Part shown: piece after piece, positions 36,394 to 47,073 of the stretch
Layout of the letters: each line of letters opens with the position of its first letter
Numbering within the stretch: position 1 is the first letter of the stretch
Source of the DNA: Mauremys mutica
Lineage: Eukaryota > Chordata > Testudines > Geoemydidae
DNA: 64,000 nt
Reading direction: 5' to 3'
NCBI RefSeq assembly: GCF_020497125.1
Contig: NC_059081.1
Coordinates: 56,936,768 to 57,000,767 of the forward strand
Made by a program: the position numbers and the translations under genes
Notes under the pieces: model-generated
What the model was told of the DNA's origin: nothing
Databases searched by the model: none
Seen by the model: only the letters and a program-made list of their open reading frames with translations

Positions 36394-36512
36394 TTTGGGC
36401 CAGATTGTGACACCCTTATTCACTATAAGTATAGTACCTTATTCTTCAGGGGGTTTCACTAAAAAAATTGGGAGTAAGGCACTCTTCAACCTCAAAATAC
36501 CACAATCTAGCC
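36394..36512. repeat. Palindromic repeat interrupted by a hAT element
   Basis: It starts GGGCCAGATTGTGACACCC. Its inverse end (CACAATCTAGCCC) is split by the insertion at 36513-37316, with the last bases resuming at 37317. Related to 10866-10988. Confidence 0.55.
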
Positions 36513-37316
36513 CAGAGGTCAGCAAACTTTTTGGCCTGAGGGCCACATCAGAGACTAGAAATCATATGGCGAGCCATGAATGCTCACAAAATTGGGGTTG
36601 GGGTGTGGGAGGGGGTGAGGGCTCTGCTTGGGGGTGTGGACTCTGGGGTGGGGCTGGGGATGAGAGGGTTGGGGTGCAGGAGGGTGCTCCGTGCTGGGCT
36701 CGAGGGGTTTGGAGAGAGGCATCAGGGCTGGGGAAGGGGGTTGGGGCATGGGGAGAGGCTCAGGGGTGCAGGCTCCAAGCGGCACTTACCTCAAGTGGCT
36801 CCCAGAAGTCATGGCAAGTCCCTTCTCCGGCTCCTACGTGTTGAGTGGCCCCCGACCCTTGGAACAGGGCTATGCTGTGGCTTTCGGGAGCCGCACCTTG
36901 GCTTCTGGGAGCCACGTAGTGAGGCCCCCGACCCGGTGCCCCGGCTGGAGTGGGGCTGAGCCGCGTGGTGCAACCCTCGACCCGGCGCCCCAGCTGGAGC
37001 GCCAGAGAGGGGCCAATCCACATGGTGCGCCCCCCGACCCGGCGCCCCGGCTGGAGCGCCAGAGAGGGGCCAATCCGCATGGTGCGGCCCCCGACGCGGC
37101 TGGAGCACCAGAGAGGGGCCAATCCGCATGGTGCAGCCCCCGACCCGGCGTCCCAGCTGGAGTGGGGCTGAGCTGCGTGGTGCAATCCCCAACCCGGCGC
37201 CCTGGCTGGAGCGCCGGTGCGGCACCTGACCCACAGCCCCAGTGGGAGCTCATGGGCTGCCTGAAAATGGCTTGTGGGCCAGATCCGGCCCACAGGCTGT
37301 AGTTTGCTGACCCCTG
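36513..37316. mobile_element. hAT-type element (804 bp) with internal tandem repeats
   Basis: The ends are CAGAGGTCAGCAAACTTTTT and the inverse TTTGCTGACCCCTG. Flanks ATCTAGCC at 36505-36512 and 37317-37324 are an exact 8-bp target duplication. From 36930 to about 37220 the interior consists of roughly five copies of a unit of about 50-57 bp that starts GACCCGGCGCCCCAGCTGG and contains either GAGAGGGGCCAATCC or GTGGGGCTGAGC. The CpG- and GC-rich sequence creates long overlapping ORFs on both strands. These share no transposase motif and are not genes. Confidence 0.85.
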
Positions 37317-37324
37317 ATCTAGCC

Positions 37325-38069
37325 CTTTATGATTAGGGTTACAGTGTTATCCTTTCACTTTCAGGAACTTATGTGTCCATGGTTACAAGGGCATACATAA
37401 ATCATGAAAATACTGGAAAATTAAGCAATCTAACCGAATGGGATTGTTTCATATCCAAAATAATCATTTCCCCCATGGTTATGGCAACTCACAAAATCAT
37501 GGCCTGCACTATGCTGATAGATGTGTGCTGAACCTAGAGTTGCCATAAGGGAGCCATTCCTGGCAAACCTAACTTGTTTCCCTATTATTTCTAAATGCCT
37601 TTAATTTACGAGGGGCCTTGGGAGAGAGCCTCATTCCTTGCTGGGACCTGAAACTGCTGTCAGGTGAGAGTGGCCTGGTCTGATCCTTTGTGCAATTAGC
37701 AGGCTTAACTACTGGCCTCCTGCCCTCTCTTGCTTCCCATTAGCCACCCAGGCAGCTCTCCCAGAACCACCCAGCCAAAAAATCCCCAGAGTTTAAAAGT
37801 CATGGACATTTTAAAATCAGCTGGGAGGCCTGGGTTCCCGAGCCAGCCTCCCCTCCAAGCAGGCTTTGCAAGTGGCCAAGGGAAGGTGCAGCAGAGAAGT
37901 CTGTGGCTCAGTCCTGCTATCGGGAGGTTTCCTTTCTGTGCCCCTCCACTGTGCTTTCCTGAAAGTCCAAGGTGTTGACTGTCGGTTGGTGAATCCAGGC
38001 TGCCTCAGTCACGCACAGACTCTGCTAGCGGGGCCCCACTGACCGCTCTGTCACAGGCACCCCCAGCCC
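37325..38069. other. Upstream flank of the CpG island
   Basis: GC content rises to the right. No exon or repeat recognised. The short C-rich frame at 37730-37978 is unsupported. Confidence 0.4.
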
Positions 38070-38182
38070 TAGGGTGACCCGACCGCCAGCTATCATGGGG
38101 ACCACCCCTATCAGGGGCTTTGTCCTATACCCAACTATTAATCCCAACCGGGATTTTCCACACCGGCTCTCCGGTGCCCCTA
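38070..38182. mobile_element. Diverged hAT-type MITE (TAGGGTGACC family)
   Basis: It begins TAGGGTGACC and ends GGTGCCCCTA. The interior parts GGGGCTTTGTCCTATA and GGGATTTTCCACAC line up with the element at 38926-39047. Flanks CCCAGCCC and CTCAGCTT match at only 5 of 8 bases, so this is an older copy. It abuts the CpG island. Confidence 0.55.
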
Positions 38183-38189
38183 CTCAGCT

Positions 38190-38620
38190 TCCCCCCGCCC
38201 CCCGCGCAAGGGAACGTCAGCAGCCCACCCGCCCCGTCCCCTCAGCGGGCGCGGGAAGCAGGGGGCAGCAGCGGGCCGGCGGGGAGGGGTTTTCCGCCGC
38301 CGCTCGCGCTCGGGAGGGAGGAGGAGGAGAGCGCGCGGCGTGTGCAGGAATCCAGGCGGGGGCTGGGCTGGGCTGGGCCGGGCCAGGCGCGGATGTGCCG
38401 CTCGCTCGGGGAGAGCGGAGCTGGGCACCAGCGGGAAGCCGCCTTGCGCTGCCCGGGCTCCGCGGGGAGCAGACCATTGGCTGAGCGGTAAGGGACCCGG
38501 CGGGGCGCTGGCTGCGCGCCGCGCCCACACCGCCCCCTTCTTCCCGCGCTCTGCCGCGCGGGGTGGGGGCGCCTCCGTGGGGAGCTGGGGATTCCCCCTT
38601 GCGGCGGGGGGCTTTCGGGG
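38190..38620 (+). promoter_or_regulatory. CpG-island promoter with probable first exon
   Basis: This block is strikingly rich in CpG and GC-box-like GGGCGG/CCGCCC motifs (GCCGCCGCTCGCGCTCGGG, GAGAGCGCGCGGCG). The surrounding host DNA is AT-rich, and no transposon end explains it. A splice-donor-like CGGTAAGGG follows at 38488, so the first exon would end at 38487. No TATA box is obvious, as is usual for CpG-island promoters. An ATG at 38393 opens 31 codons to the donor, but its context is weak and the exon may be untranslated. Direction + is inferred from the donor. The gene is not identified and its other exons may lie beyond the window. Confidence 0.6.
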
Positions 38621-38925
38621 CATTGCATGTGCCATTTCCAGATTGCAGGCTGCCCGGGGGGGTGGATGGACTTGTCCTCTTGCAGTCCCTTGAGTTTCCT
38701 GGGGGAGGATGGGTCTGGGTTCAAACCTCCCCCACAGCCCTTGTCCTAATGCAACAAGCCCAGGATCCGAACTGCAGCTTCTTTCACCCCTTTCGAGAGG
38801 TGCCTCTAACAGCCGCCAGGTATGCAAAATCAGCAGCGGTGGGGCCCGAGCTGTCGGATCCTCCTGGCGCGCCCCGAGCTGCCCTCAGACGGTCCCCCAG
38901 GAAGGCAGGATCGGGCCCCTCCTGC
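38621..38925. other. GC-rich downstream shoulder of the CpG island
   Basis: Probably the start of the first intron. Open frames overlap on both strands, and none has a known motif. Confidence 0.4.
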
Positions 38926-39047
38926 TAGGGTGACCAGATGTCCCGATTTTATAGGGACAGTCCCGATTTTTGGGTCTTTTTCTTATATAGGCTCCTATTA
39001 CCCCCCACCCAGTCCTGATTTTTCACACTTGCTGTCTGGTCGCCCTA
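38926..39047. mobile_element. hAT-type MITE (122 bp)
   Basis: It starts TAGGGTGACCAGATGTCCC and ends TGTCTGGTCGCCCTA, near-inverted. An exact 8-bp target duplication CCTCCTGC lies at 38918-38925 and 39048-39055. Same family as 3603-3726 in the opposite orientation. Confidence 0.85.
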
Positions 39048-39055
39048 CCTCCTGC

Positions 39056-40284
39056 TAGCTAGGCAGCCACGGCTGAGCCCCTTGTACTGGCGGTGGCCGG
39101 TATTCCACCGCCAAACCCAACGTTCGCCTGGTCTGCAGCTCTGCAAACAGGAGCAGGAATGCGTTTGTCACAGCCCACATCGCTTGCTCCCCCTACACCC
39201 CCCACCCCAAATGGTTAGAGCCCTGAAGTTGCATGGCCCTGTATAGCTCTGTCCAGTAGCAGCCCTGATCATAAATGAACAGCAGCATAACCAAAAAAAC
39301 ATTATAAAACCAGATCATTTCCAGCCTGCAGCTGTGTGTCCACATCTATCAGGGCAGCAAAATATGCTGAGCCAGCACTAAATATTTCATGAAATGTTGC
39401 TTTACAGTATGGGTGAGCTGTGAAATATTACACTGTGATTACAAGGCAGGGTTGAGCAATAATGTTTTATAGTTGCTGTTTCCACACACATTCAGGGATT
39501 TGAGGAATTATTTCACCTCTACCGAGAACGAAGCAACAAGGTGGTTTACATTGTGTCTTTCTTATATTTCTTATTGAAATAATTGGGTTTATTTTGAGAT
39601 CCTTTGATGTACAATTGCAGCTCGCAATAGTCTTTTACTCTTTATCATACTTCGTTTGCTGAGGAGCTGTACATTAACAGTGCAAGACTTTTACTTTTTC
39701 TTTTTTTTTCTAGAGCTGTTGATTGCTTGTACTACCAGATTTCTTTTAGTGTTTAAGATCTCACAGAAAAAACAGCACCCTCATTTCAGGTCACACTTTC
39801 CTGGGTTTGTTTGGGTGATAAATGTTTTGAGCTTGAAAATGTATAGAAGTGTTATTCAGCTTCAAGAAAACTAACAATCTTTCTTGGGAAGTTCCTCTCC
39901 CAAATTACCAGTTTATGTTATAAAGTGCTGTTGTCTTTTTTTGCAACGGGCTCTTATCTCAAAATAACTGAAGCATCCATGAAATATTCAGCAAAGGTGG
40001 TTATCTAGGGAAGGTAACCCAGAGCGATCTCAAGAATAGACAAGAATGCACCCTACCAGCTATCAATCTTATCAAATTAAAGTGTGCACGAGGCATGGAA
40101 CATGAACACTTGGAATGGTAGTTAATACCCCTAACAAAGGTCTCACTTTCATAGTGAGCTCTGTGTGGGCAGATATCTGTGCCTGTGCCCCTCTGACTTC
40201 TCAGGTGAGTTGTCCGATTAAAGGCAATGTGGGATTAGTCACATTAATAGGGACAACGCCATGTGTGAATGATTTTTACAATAC
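39056..40284. other. Probable intron, one weak exon candidate
   Basis: The only exon-like piece is 39714-39789, with a strong acceptor (CTTTTTTTTTCTAG) and a CAG/GTCACA donor. One frame is open through it, but I do not recognise the peptide. Confidence 0.35.
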
Positions 40285-40415
40285 CTGGAAAGGGCTGAAT
40301 CCTGTAAGGTGCTCAGCGCCTCCCATGAGGTGGTATGAGCACTCTCAACTCCCATTGATTTAGACGGGAGTTGAAGGGACCCGGCACACTGTAGGATCAA
40401 GTCCCTGAGAAATGG
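40285..40415. repeat. Palindromic repeat (CCCATTGA core)
   Basis: GGCTGAATCCTGTAAGGTGC and GGCACACTGTAGGATCAAG are inverted around CTCAACTCCCATTGATTTAG. Relatives are at 60504-60590, 63010-63095 and 63184-63285. Confidence 0.5.
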
Positions 40416-40419
40416 CAGT

Positions 40420-40530
40420 ATCAATTTTAATAAGAGACCCAGAGACACTAATCAGTGCTAGACGCTGTACAGCTATGTATGAAGACATGGTCTCTGCCCT
40501 GAGGAGTTACTCTCTAATAAGACGAGTAAC
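40420..40530. repeat. Old dispersed repeat fragment
   Basis: GACATGGTCTCTGCCCTGAG and GAGTTACTCTCTAATAAG match a common amniote repeat that usually reads GTCCCTGCCCCAAAGAGCTT. Confidence 0.4.
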
Positions 40531-40577
40531 AATGGCATGTAGCCGATCTGCGACTGCTAGCAACAAATATCTCCAAT

Positions 40578-40985
40578 GACCAGTGATGGGACACTAGATG
40601 GGGAGGGCTCTGAGTTACTACAGCAAATTTTTTCCCAGGTGTCTGGCTGGTGGGTCTTCCCCACATGCTTGGGGTCTAACTGGTTGCCATGTTTGGGGCG
40701 TCAGGAGGGAGTTTTCCCCAGGTCAGATTGGCAGAGACCCTGGGATTTTTCGCCTTACTCTGCAGAATGGGATATGGGTCACTTTCAGGTTTAAACTAGT
40801 GTAAATGGTGGATTCTCTGTAACTTGAAGTCTTTAAATCATGATTTGAGGACTTCATTAACTCAGCCAAAGATTATGGGTCTATTATAGTAGTGGGTGGG
40901 TGAGGTTCTGTGGCCTGCAGTGTGCAGGAGGTCAAAGTAGATGATCATGATGGTCCTTTCTGGCCTTAAGGTCTATGAGACATAT
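40578..40985 (+). repeat. CR1 LINE 3' untranslated end
   Basis: GTGATGGGACACTAGATGGG opens the fragment. GGTGAGGTTCTGTGGCCTGC and TGATGGTCCTTTCTGGCCTT, with TAAGGTCTATGAGAC at the end, are the standard CR1 3' end of turtles. The ORF2 protein part is absent, as expected for 5'-truncated copies. The short open frames here lie in untranslated sequence. Confidence 0.8.
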
Positions 40986-41520
40986 AAAGGGTGAGGGAAA
41001 GGATTACAATTCACAGTCTATTATGGTTAACCTTATTTGTGGGGGCAGCTCTTGAGTCCTTATCTGAGGAAAATTTCCTCTGAAATTCATGGGGCCCTTA
41101 GAAGAAGCACATGCCTAAGGGTTATTGTTTTACTCAGTGAGCCTAGAGATGAGCCCAACCAAATTGCCATACATTCAAACACTGAATTTTGAGAGAAGTT
41201 TCATTCTGGATCCAAACTTCTTACCTGGTCCCTATCTCTAAAAGGGGTTGAACCAAAATGCTAGATCCAAACACTTATTCTGAACTTTAGGAAACATCTC
41301 ACCCAGAACTGGTATTTGTGGTTTGGGCCTGTCTTTAAAAGAAAGTACAACAATATTCCTTGTGGCTGGAAATGTGTTACATTGTTTCAACAAGTTTTTT
41401 TATTTTCAGTGCTGGAAATACAAAGGCCAGTTAATTTATGTCCCTGTTTTATATTAATTTGCAAGATTATGTTGTGTTCAGGTTTATACACATTCATTGC
41501 CACTATTTTCATTTTGGGAA
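40986..41520. other. Non-coding stretch, nothing firm
   Basis: No gene recognised. The segment 41150-41270 may be a decayed MITE. Confidence 0.4.
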
Positions 41521-41640
41521 CTGTCTCTCACTAATTGTACAGTGCCTAACACAAAGTGCCTAACACAAAGGGGTCCTGATCTTGGTTGTGGCCTCTAGGG
41601 TACTACTTTAATGCAAGATATATACATTAATAATATGCAT
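41521..41640 (+). repeat. SINE/CR1-type tail with a small tandem duplication
   Basis: GTGCCTAACACAAA occurs twice in tandem (about 41542-41571), followed by GGGGTCCTGATCTTGGTTG, the usual tail sequence. Confidence 0.5.
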
Positions 41641-41717
41641 GCAGAATTAAAAAATAGTCAACATCTTTTGCAGAACAACCCAGCTGAATCCCCTAAATAA
41701 TCATGTATTATCTGGGA

Positions 41718-42885
41718 CAAAGGTGTCAAACTCATTTGGAGGAGAGGGCTGAATTCCACTTCTAGTTATGGCCTGTTGGCCAGAGGATACATTTAGGACC
41801 TCATATAACCATACTCATAGGTGCTGACTCTGTGGGTGCTCCGGGGCTGGAGCACCCATGGGGCAAAATTGGTGGGTGCTCTGCACCCACTGGCATCTCT
41901 CCTCCCTCCCGCCCCAGCTCACCTCCCCTCTGCCTCCTCCCCTGAGCAAGCCCCAGCTCCGCTTCTCCCCCCTCCCTCACAGCGCTTCCTGCCGTGAAAC
42001 AACTGATTCGCTGGGCAAGTGCTGGGAGGGAGGGAGGGAGAGAGAGGAGGGGGAAGACAGCACGCTTGGGGAAGAGGTGGGGCCGGGGTGGGGATTTGGG
42101 GAAGGGGTCCAATAGGGTCAGGGATGGGGCAGAGTTGGGGCGGGGACCTTGGGAAAGGGGTTGGGATGGGGGCGGGGCAGGGGCGGGAGGGGCTGGGATG
42201 GGGGTGATCACCCACTGGTGCCTGGAAAAGTTGGCACCTATGCATGTAACCCTCTCCATCCAGATCAGAATGCCCACTGTCAGTGGGAGGTTTGCACAAA
42301 GATCAAGGAAAGAATCAGGCCTTTATTTAGTAACATGTGGTTACTATTATTTATTAAGGGCTTTATTGTCAGTATCAGTGGGAAAATATGCTCCCTCCCT
42401 TTGAGCCATGGGTATTTCTTCCCTTTGATTTTCTTCCTTCCCCATCCTGTTTTCTCTGCATCTCTTACTTGTCCTTGTATCTCTCTGTTCTTCCTTCTGC
42501 GTTTCCTTCCCTGCACAAAAATTCTCAATTCCCACCCACATGGGCCTCCATGTGCAGCTTCCCATTCCAACAGCTAAAATGATCAGAAGTCCAGTAGTTA
42601 ATGTTGACATTAAAATGCGATCATTTTAGGTAACATTTCAATGACATTAAAAGGGGACAGAGGAGTTCACACCTTTCTGAGACATTGTTTGAGGCTGGCT
42701 GCAGTATCAGAAGACAACACTGTGTTGGTTTATCTTTACTTTGCATTTGGAAGCTTTTCTTCAAACCGTGAAGTGTAGAAACTTACTTTTTTAAATGAAA
42801 GCTGAGATTCTGCACACTTTGAATATGTCAGATTGGCCACAGGGAGGCCAGACCTAGCCCACAGACCAGATGTTTGGCTCTGCTG
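41718..42885. mobile_element. Old hAT-like element interrupted by a second element
   Basis: The left part CAAAGGTGTCAAACTCATTTG and right part GGCCACAGGGAGGCCAGACC ... ATGTTTGGCTCTGCTG resemble the ends of a turtle element starting CAGGGGTGTCAAACTC. The flanking 8-mers agree at only 4 of 8 positions, so the exact ends are uncertain. The GC-rich repeat at 41818-42240 sits inside it. Confidence 0.45.
41818..42240. mobile_element. GC-rich MITE (TAGGTGC ends), nested
   Basis: It starts TAGGTGCTGAC and ends GTTGGCACCTA, inverted with few mismatches. The subterminal GGGTGCTCCGGGGCTGGAGC is itself palindromic. The interior is G-rich low complexity (GGGGCGGGGACCTTGGG), which creates several spurious overlapping ORFs. 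No clear target duplication was found. Confidence 0.65.
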
Positions 42886-44344
42886 GTGAAGGACTTCCAC
42901 CTCTAGTACATGTTTGAAAGCAACATTCTGTAGCATTTTTCTGTCAAAGAATTTGGCCCTGATATGTATCTTGTGTAATACTCTAAGAGCCAGAGCCTTG
43001 ACTGGCGTGAAATGACATAGCAGTCAATGGAACTGTGTTGATTTGTGCTGGCTGAGGATCTGGCCTCTTGATTATACACCAGAACCTCCAGTAGGACTTT
43101 TGGGAGCACAAGGAATGCAGGATCTAGTATGCTCTAGAATAACGGGAAGCAAGAGAGTATAAATTAATGTTTTTGGACTGTTTTGGTTAACAGCATGTGG
43201 GAGAAACAGAAGGGTGAGGAGGGCAAGTCAGACGACAGTAACTTTACTTTGAGAAGGAAAGTGCAGTGATTCCCAGTAATTCCTAGATATGGATTAGAAT
43301 AAATCAGTTATTGCTTAAGAGTCTGCACTGGCTTTTTTTCTGCAAGTTCTGCAACACAAAGCTTGTTCAGAACCTCTAATGAACTATTCTGTACAACTCC
43401 CAGTTTATTTTGTAGTCTGAGAACCAGAAGTATAATTGGGAAAATAAATAAATAAAAATTAAGAAAATTTCCTGTTTATCAACAGAAAAAAATCAGCTGG
43501 TATAAAATGGCCCTTTTTGAGAGAGACTTTGGAACCAGAGACTTTAAAGATTTGTTCAGGATCACATGCTGATTATTCAATATGAAAATTGACTTTCTGA
43601 TGAAGGAGCCACTTTATGTTATGTGGATGAAGGCAATTGCACAGAATTATCAAAGTGATAACTTAAAACATTGTAACTGGTGCCTAGTAATCATTCATAT
43701 GTAACTGTGCTTTTCTTGGGTTTTGAACTGGAAAAAATCCTCTAATGATTTTTTTCTTAGACAAGGCAAATAGTGCTGCAGTCCCTAATTAGAGTTTTGG
43801 AATAAAATCAAGACTCTCATCATTTGCTTAAACCTCTTCTGTAGAAGAACAACAATAATAGAAAATGTGTCAATCAATCCTTTTTCAAGTACAAAAAGAC
43901 ATCTAAAAATACACAGTCTGCATGCAAGGATCTTGGTTGTGGCATAATCTTGACAATGCCCTTTCTTTTACAAGTCTTCTTTTAAATAAAACTGAAGATT
44001 TTCTTAAACTATGATTTACAAATGTATCTACAATATTGTAGACTCCATGTCCCCTTATTCTTTTATGACAGCTTCAGGAAATAGTTCTTTTCAGTCTAGT
44101 GTTGTATGGTCACTGATTTTCAAGCGGTCATTCAAGGAATGAGTATTGATTGGCCTTTTTGGTAGGCCTTCCAGTACTCACTCTTATCAGATTTCTGACT
44201 GAAAAAAAGGCCTATGGCTGCATACTGTATCCAGTGTTTAAATTACTGGTGATTCTCATCTTTCAAGTGTTGAAAGGGTAAGAGTTCAAATGATAAAGCA
44301 GCTCTATGTGCTCTGAAATGCCATCTCTCTGCAGTGGAACAGAA
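42886..44344. other. Non-coding stretch with one palindromic copy
   Basis: Apart from the repeat at 43001-43070, nothing is recognised. Confidence 0.45.
43001..43070. repeat. Palindromic repeat, GCTGAGGATCTGG family
   Basis: Contains GCAGTCAATGGAACTGTG and GCTGGCTGAGGATCTGGCC, as at 44351-44420. Confidence 0.45.
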
Positions 44345-44350
44345 AGGGCT

Positions 44351-44420
44351 GGATTCTCAGCCAGTGTAAACTAGCATAGCTTCATTGAAGTCAATTAACA
44401 CTGGCTGAGGATCTGGCTCT
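44351..44420. repeat. Palindromic repeat, GCTGAGGATCTGG family
   Basis: GATTCTCAGCCAGTGT and ACACTGGCTGAGGATC are inverted with one mismatch around CTTCATTGAAGTCAAT. This is the cleanest copy of the family in the window. Confidence 0.65.
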
Positions 44421-44769
44421 AAGAAAGCTTTTTACATTTGGGTTAGACATGATGTTACTGGCATATTGCAGGATAATGCTCAGAGAAAATGGCTGATGAA
44501 TCTCACTATTCTAGAACATGTGGAACAGGATCAGACAATATTATCTGTTTTATACTTAGCGTATACTCAACTCACTCACCAGTGGGTTACACTGAACTGA
44601 GGTTAGCTTCCTTAGTATGCTGAATTGGGATGATCCATGCCCAGAAGCCACTTGTTCAACCTTTTAATGATGAGACTTGCCATGCTCACCATCCTGTGCA
44701 GTGTTGGAATGCAGTCATATGGTCTCAGAATGCTTCTTTTCAAGTCAGCATTTGAAGAGATTTTACTTT

Positions 44770-45003
44770 TAATTGCATGGTAATACTTGTATAGCACCTT
44801 TTGTCCAAGGGCCTTGAAGCATTTTACAAACACCGAGACTCATCTCATCACTAAGACAGAGTGTTATATATGGATAAACTGATGAGCAAAGAAATTAAGT
44901 TATGTGCCAGTGTCACAGAGCAAGTTATTATTTATCAAGAACCAAGGAATGAATCAAGGTGTCTTGATTCAGTCCCATGCTCTAGTCAGTATAAAATATT
45001 CCC
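44770..45003 (-). repeat. tRNA-derived SINE, reverse orientation
   Basis: GCCTTGAAGCATTTTACAAAC is the inverse of the SINE tail. GTGTCACAGAGCAAGTTATT and CAGTCCCATGCTCTAGTCAG are the inverse of the body and head. Confidence 0.6.
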
Positions 45004-45084
45004 ACCAGAGTTGCTGCTGAAAAACATCAGGTTGTACACTTAAGATTATTAAATATAGGTTTATAGCTTATGGTAGCTTAACTC

Positions 45085-45121
45085 AGAGAGAGAGAGAGAG
45101 AGAGTGTGTGTGTGTGTGTGC
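45085..45121. repeat. Compound (AG)n(TG)n microsatellite
   Basis: About ten AG units run directly into about eight TG units. Confidence 0.95.
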
Positions 45122-45424
45122 ACGCCCACGCATGCACACACCTTGGTCAAATTTACTAAGAATTCAGTGAAACCTGAATAACAACGTAAGTGTCATAACA
45201 ACCAACAAAAGCTAGGGAAAATATGGTAGATGTTTTGTCCTTAAATGACAGGTTTGCATTAAATTAAAACAGAGTAGTCTTATGGAGTTTGTTATTTATA
45301 CACACTGATACACTGGAATGACTTCTTAGCTCTTCAGAGTATACCCTGTAGGTAACTGTTTCCAAGTTATTTATACTATTTATGGTACCTCTTCTGGTAT
45401 CTAATATGGATGGCACCTCAAGGG

Positions 45425-45650
45425 AGTGGTATAGTCTAGTTATACAACTGTAAGATTGGCAGTCAGAAAGTCCTACGTTCTAATGCTGGCTCAGTGTTGA
45501 CTTACTTTGAGTACTTGAGGCTAAGTGATTGTGTGTCTCGTCCAGCGTCAATCTCTTTAAAATGGGAATACCTCACAGTGGTGTCATGAGGATTAAATTA
45601 ATTTCTATAGACTCTGGAGCATGAAAATGCTAATTATTAATTTGGCCCCA
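45425..45650 (+). repeat. tRNA-derived SINE
   Basis: The head GGTATAGTCTAGTTATACAA, then GGCAGTCAGAAAGTCCTACG and TTCTAATGCTGGC correspond to the tRNA-like part. AAAATGGGAATACCTCAC follows in the body. Confidence 0.6.
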
Positions 45651-46854
45651 GTAAAAGAACTGTGAAGCAAAGTTTCCCAGGGAGGGTACCTCTGAATTGC
45701 GTTGATCAATCATTCTATCTGTGTCTACCCCAAGTTCCTAATAGTTATAAGAAATACCATGGTGGAATATTCTCTCAGTAGAATATTCTGACCTCCTAAC
45801 CTACTACTCAATGTGAGGAGTGATATAGGAGAGCTTAACAAATTTGTGGCATGGCTGGAGAAGCAGAAAGAATTTACAATATGTATAACACTTCTCTTGC
45901 TGATGCAATGGTCTAAAAGTATGAGCACAACTATAATTTGCCAATATAGTTAAATAATTATACAATCTTAGATATTAGAGATGCAAATGACCTGTGAGGT
46001 TATCCACTTAATCCCACAGAGGCCATTGCAGAATTGTGTCCTATTTACTGCTGATTAATGGTGAGGCTGATACCTACTTATAATTAGGTTTTTCAGGTCT
46101 GAGCCTAAAGTTTATATATTTCCTTTGAGTCCAAACCCAAAGCATTTATATTACTGACATGTAATTTTTGTTACCTGAATATCTTCTCTTAAAAATTTTA
46201 TATATTAAAAAAATCTGCATAACTTTTCTAAACACATTAGACCATAGCCACATTTAATATGTGACTTAAATTTTCACGCTGCATTTAAGTCAGACAGGTT
46301 TAATATGTGGATTCCAACAGTGTGTGAAAATGTCAGCAGAGTTCAACATGCTAAATGCAGTTACACACCATGAATGTGATGCTCTCTTGACTTAAATTCT
46401 GTGGTATATACTCACTATAGGGAAAACCTATAAGTACCAACATTGTATCACTATTTGGACTCTTCTTTACAATATTTATGGGGAATAACACTGTTATGTA
46501 GGAATGCTACACTATGTAATATTTAAGGTGTAGTTATCTCTGGGACTACAGAGAAGGAGTTGGGAACCGGGGGAGGGCCTGTTTGAGGCAATGTTGAAAC
46601 TGGATGTACAATTGCATGTGGATGGTGGAAATGAGTGGTAGGGACCTTTCACAGGTCTGGACCGTTGGTTAAGAATCCGATTTGAACCAGTGAACCTTTG
46701 GCAGTTCACTTTTTGCTGATTTAGAGCTCAACTCTTCATTGGCTTACACCTGCTGGGGCCAACGGGGTGCAGAGTTACGTAAGCAAGCACAGAATTTAGC
46801 CCAGAATCTTCTTTTTCCCCATCACTGCACAAACTGTTGTCATCTGTTTGTGTA
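45651..46854. other. Non-coding stretch, nothing recognised
   Basis: AT-rich, no supported gene. Confidence 0.45.
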
Positions 46855-47071
46855 CAGGTCTGTTGCATCTTACGCTGGGGTTACGTTCTGCAGTCAGCGC
46901 GTAAAGCAAAAATCTCGTAAAGTCAAAATTACATTGAGTGTAATGGCGAGCGGAATCGCCCGCACTACAGGTACAGTATTAAAATTGTAATTTTTCTTTT
47001 ATTGTTGTTTTTTTCGACTGTGTAAAGCTGAAATCGCGCATGTTAAATGCGCGTAAGATACAACAGACCTG
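46855..47071. mobile_element. Tc1/mariner (pogo/Tigger-like) MITE (217 bp)
   Basis: The ends CAGGTCTGTTGCATCTTACG and the inverse (CGTAAGATACAACAGACCTG) differ at one base. TA dinucleotides flank both ends (46853-46854 and 47072-47073), the usual Tc1/mariner duplication. The GGGTTACGTTCTG inside recalls Tigger-type elements. Non-coding. Confidence 0.8.
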
Positions 47072-47073
47072 TA

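Noticed and set aside
36395..37302. Open frames up to 203 codons on both strands
   Set aside because: Same cause: the tandem GC-rich interior of the hAT element. The repeated peptide units mirror the DNA repeats and no domain is present.
38074..38933. Several open frames of 74-215 codons
   Set aside because: GC-rich CpG-island DNA has few stop codons. The frames overlap on both strands and none shows a known motif.
41801..42610. Multiple Pro/Gly-rich frames
   Set aside because: They fall in the G-rich low-complexity MITE at 41818-42240 and in pyrimidine-rich flanks.
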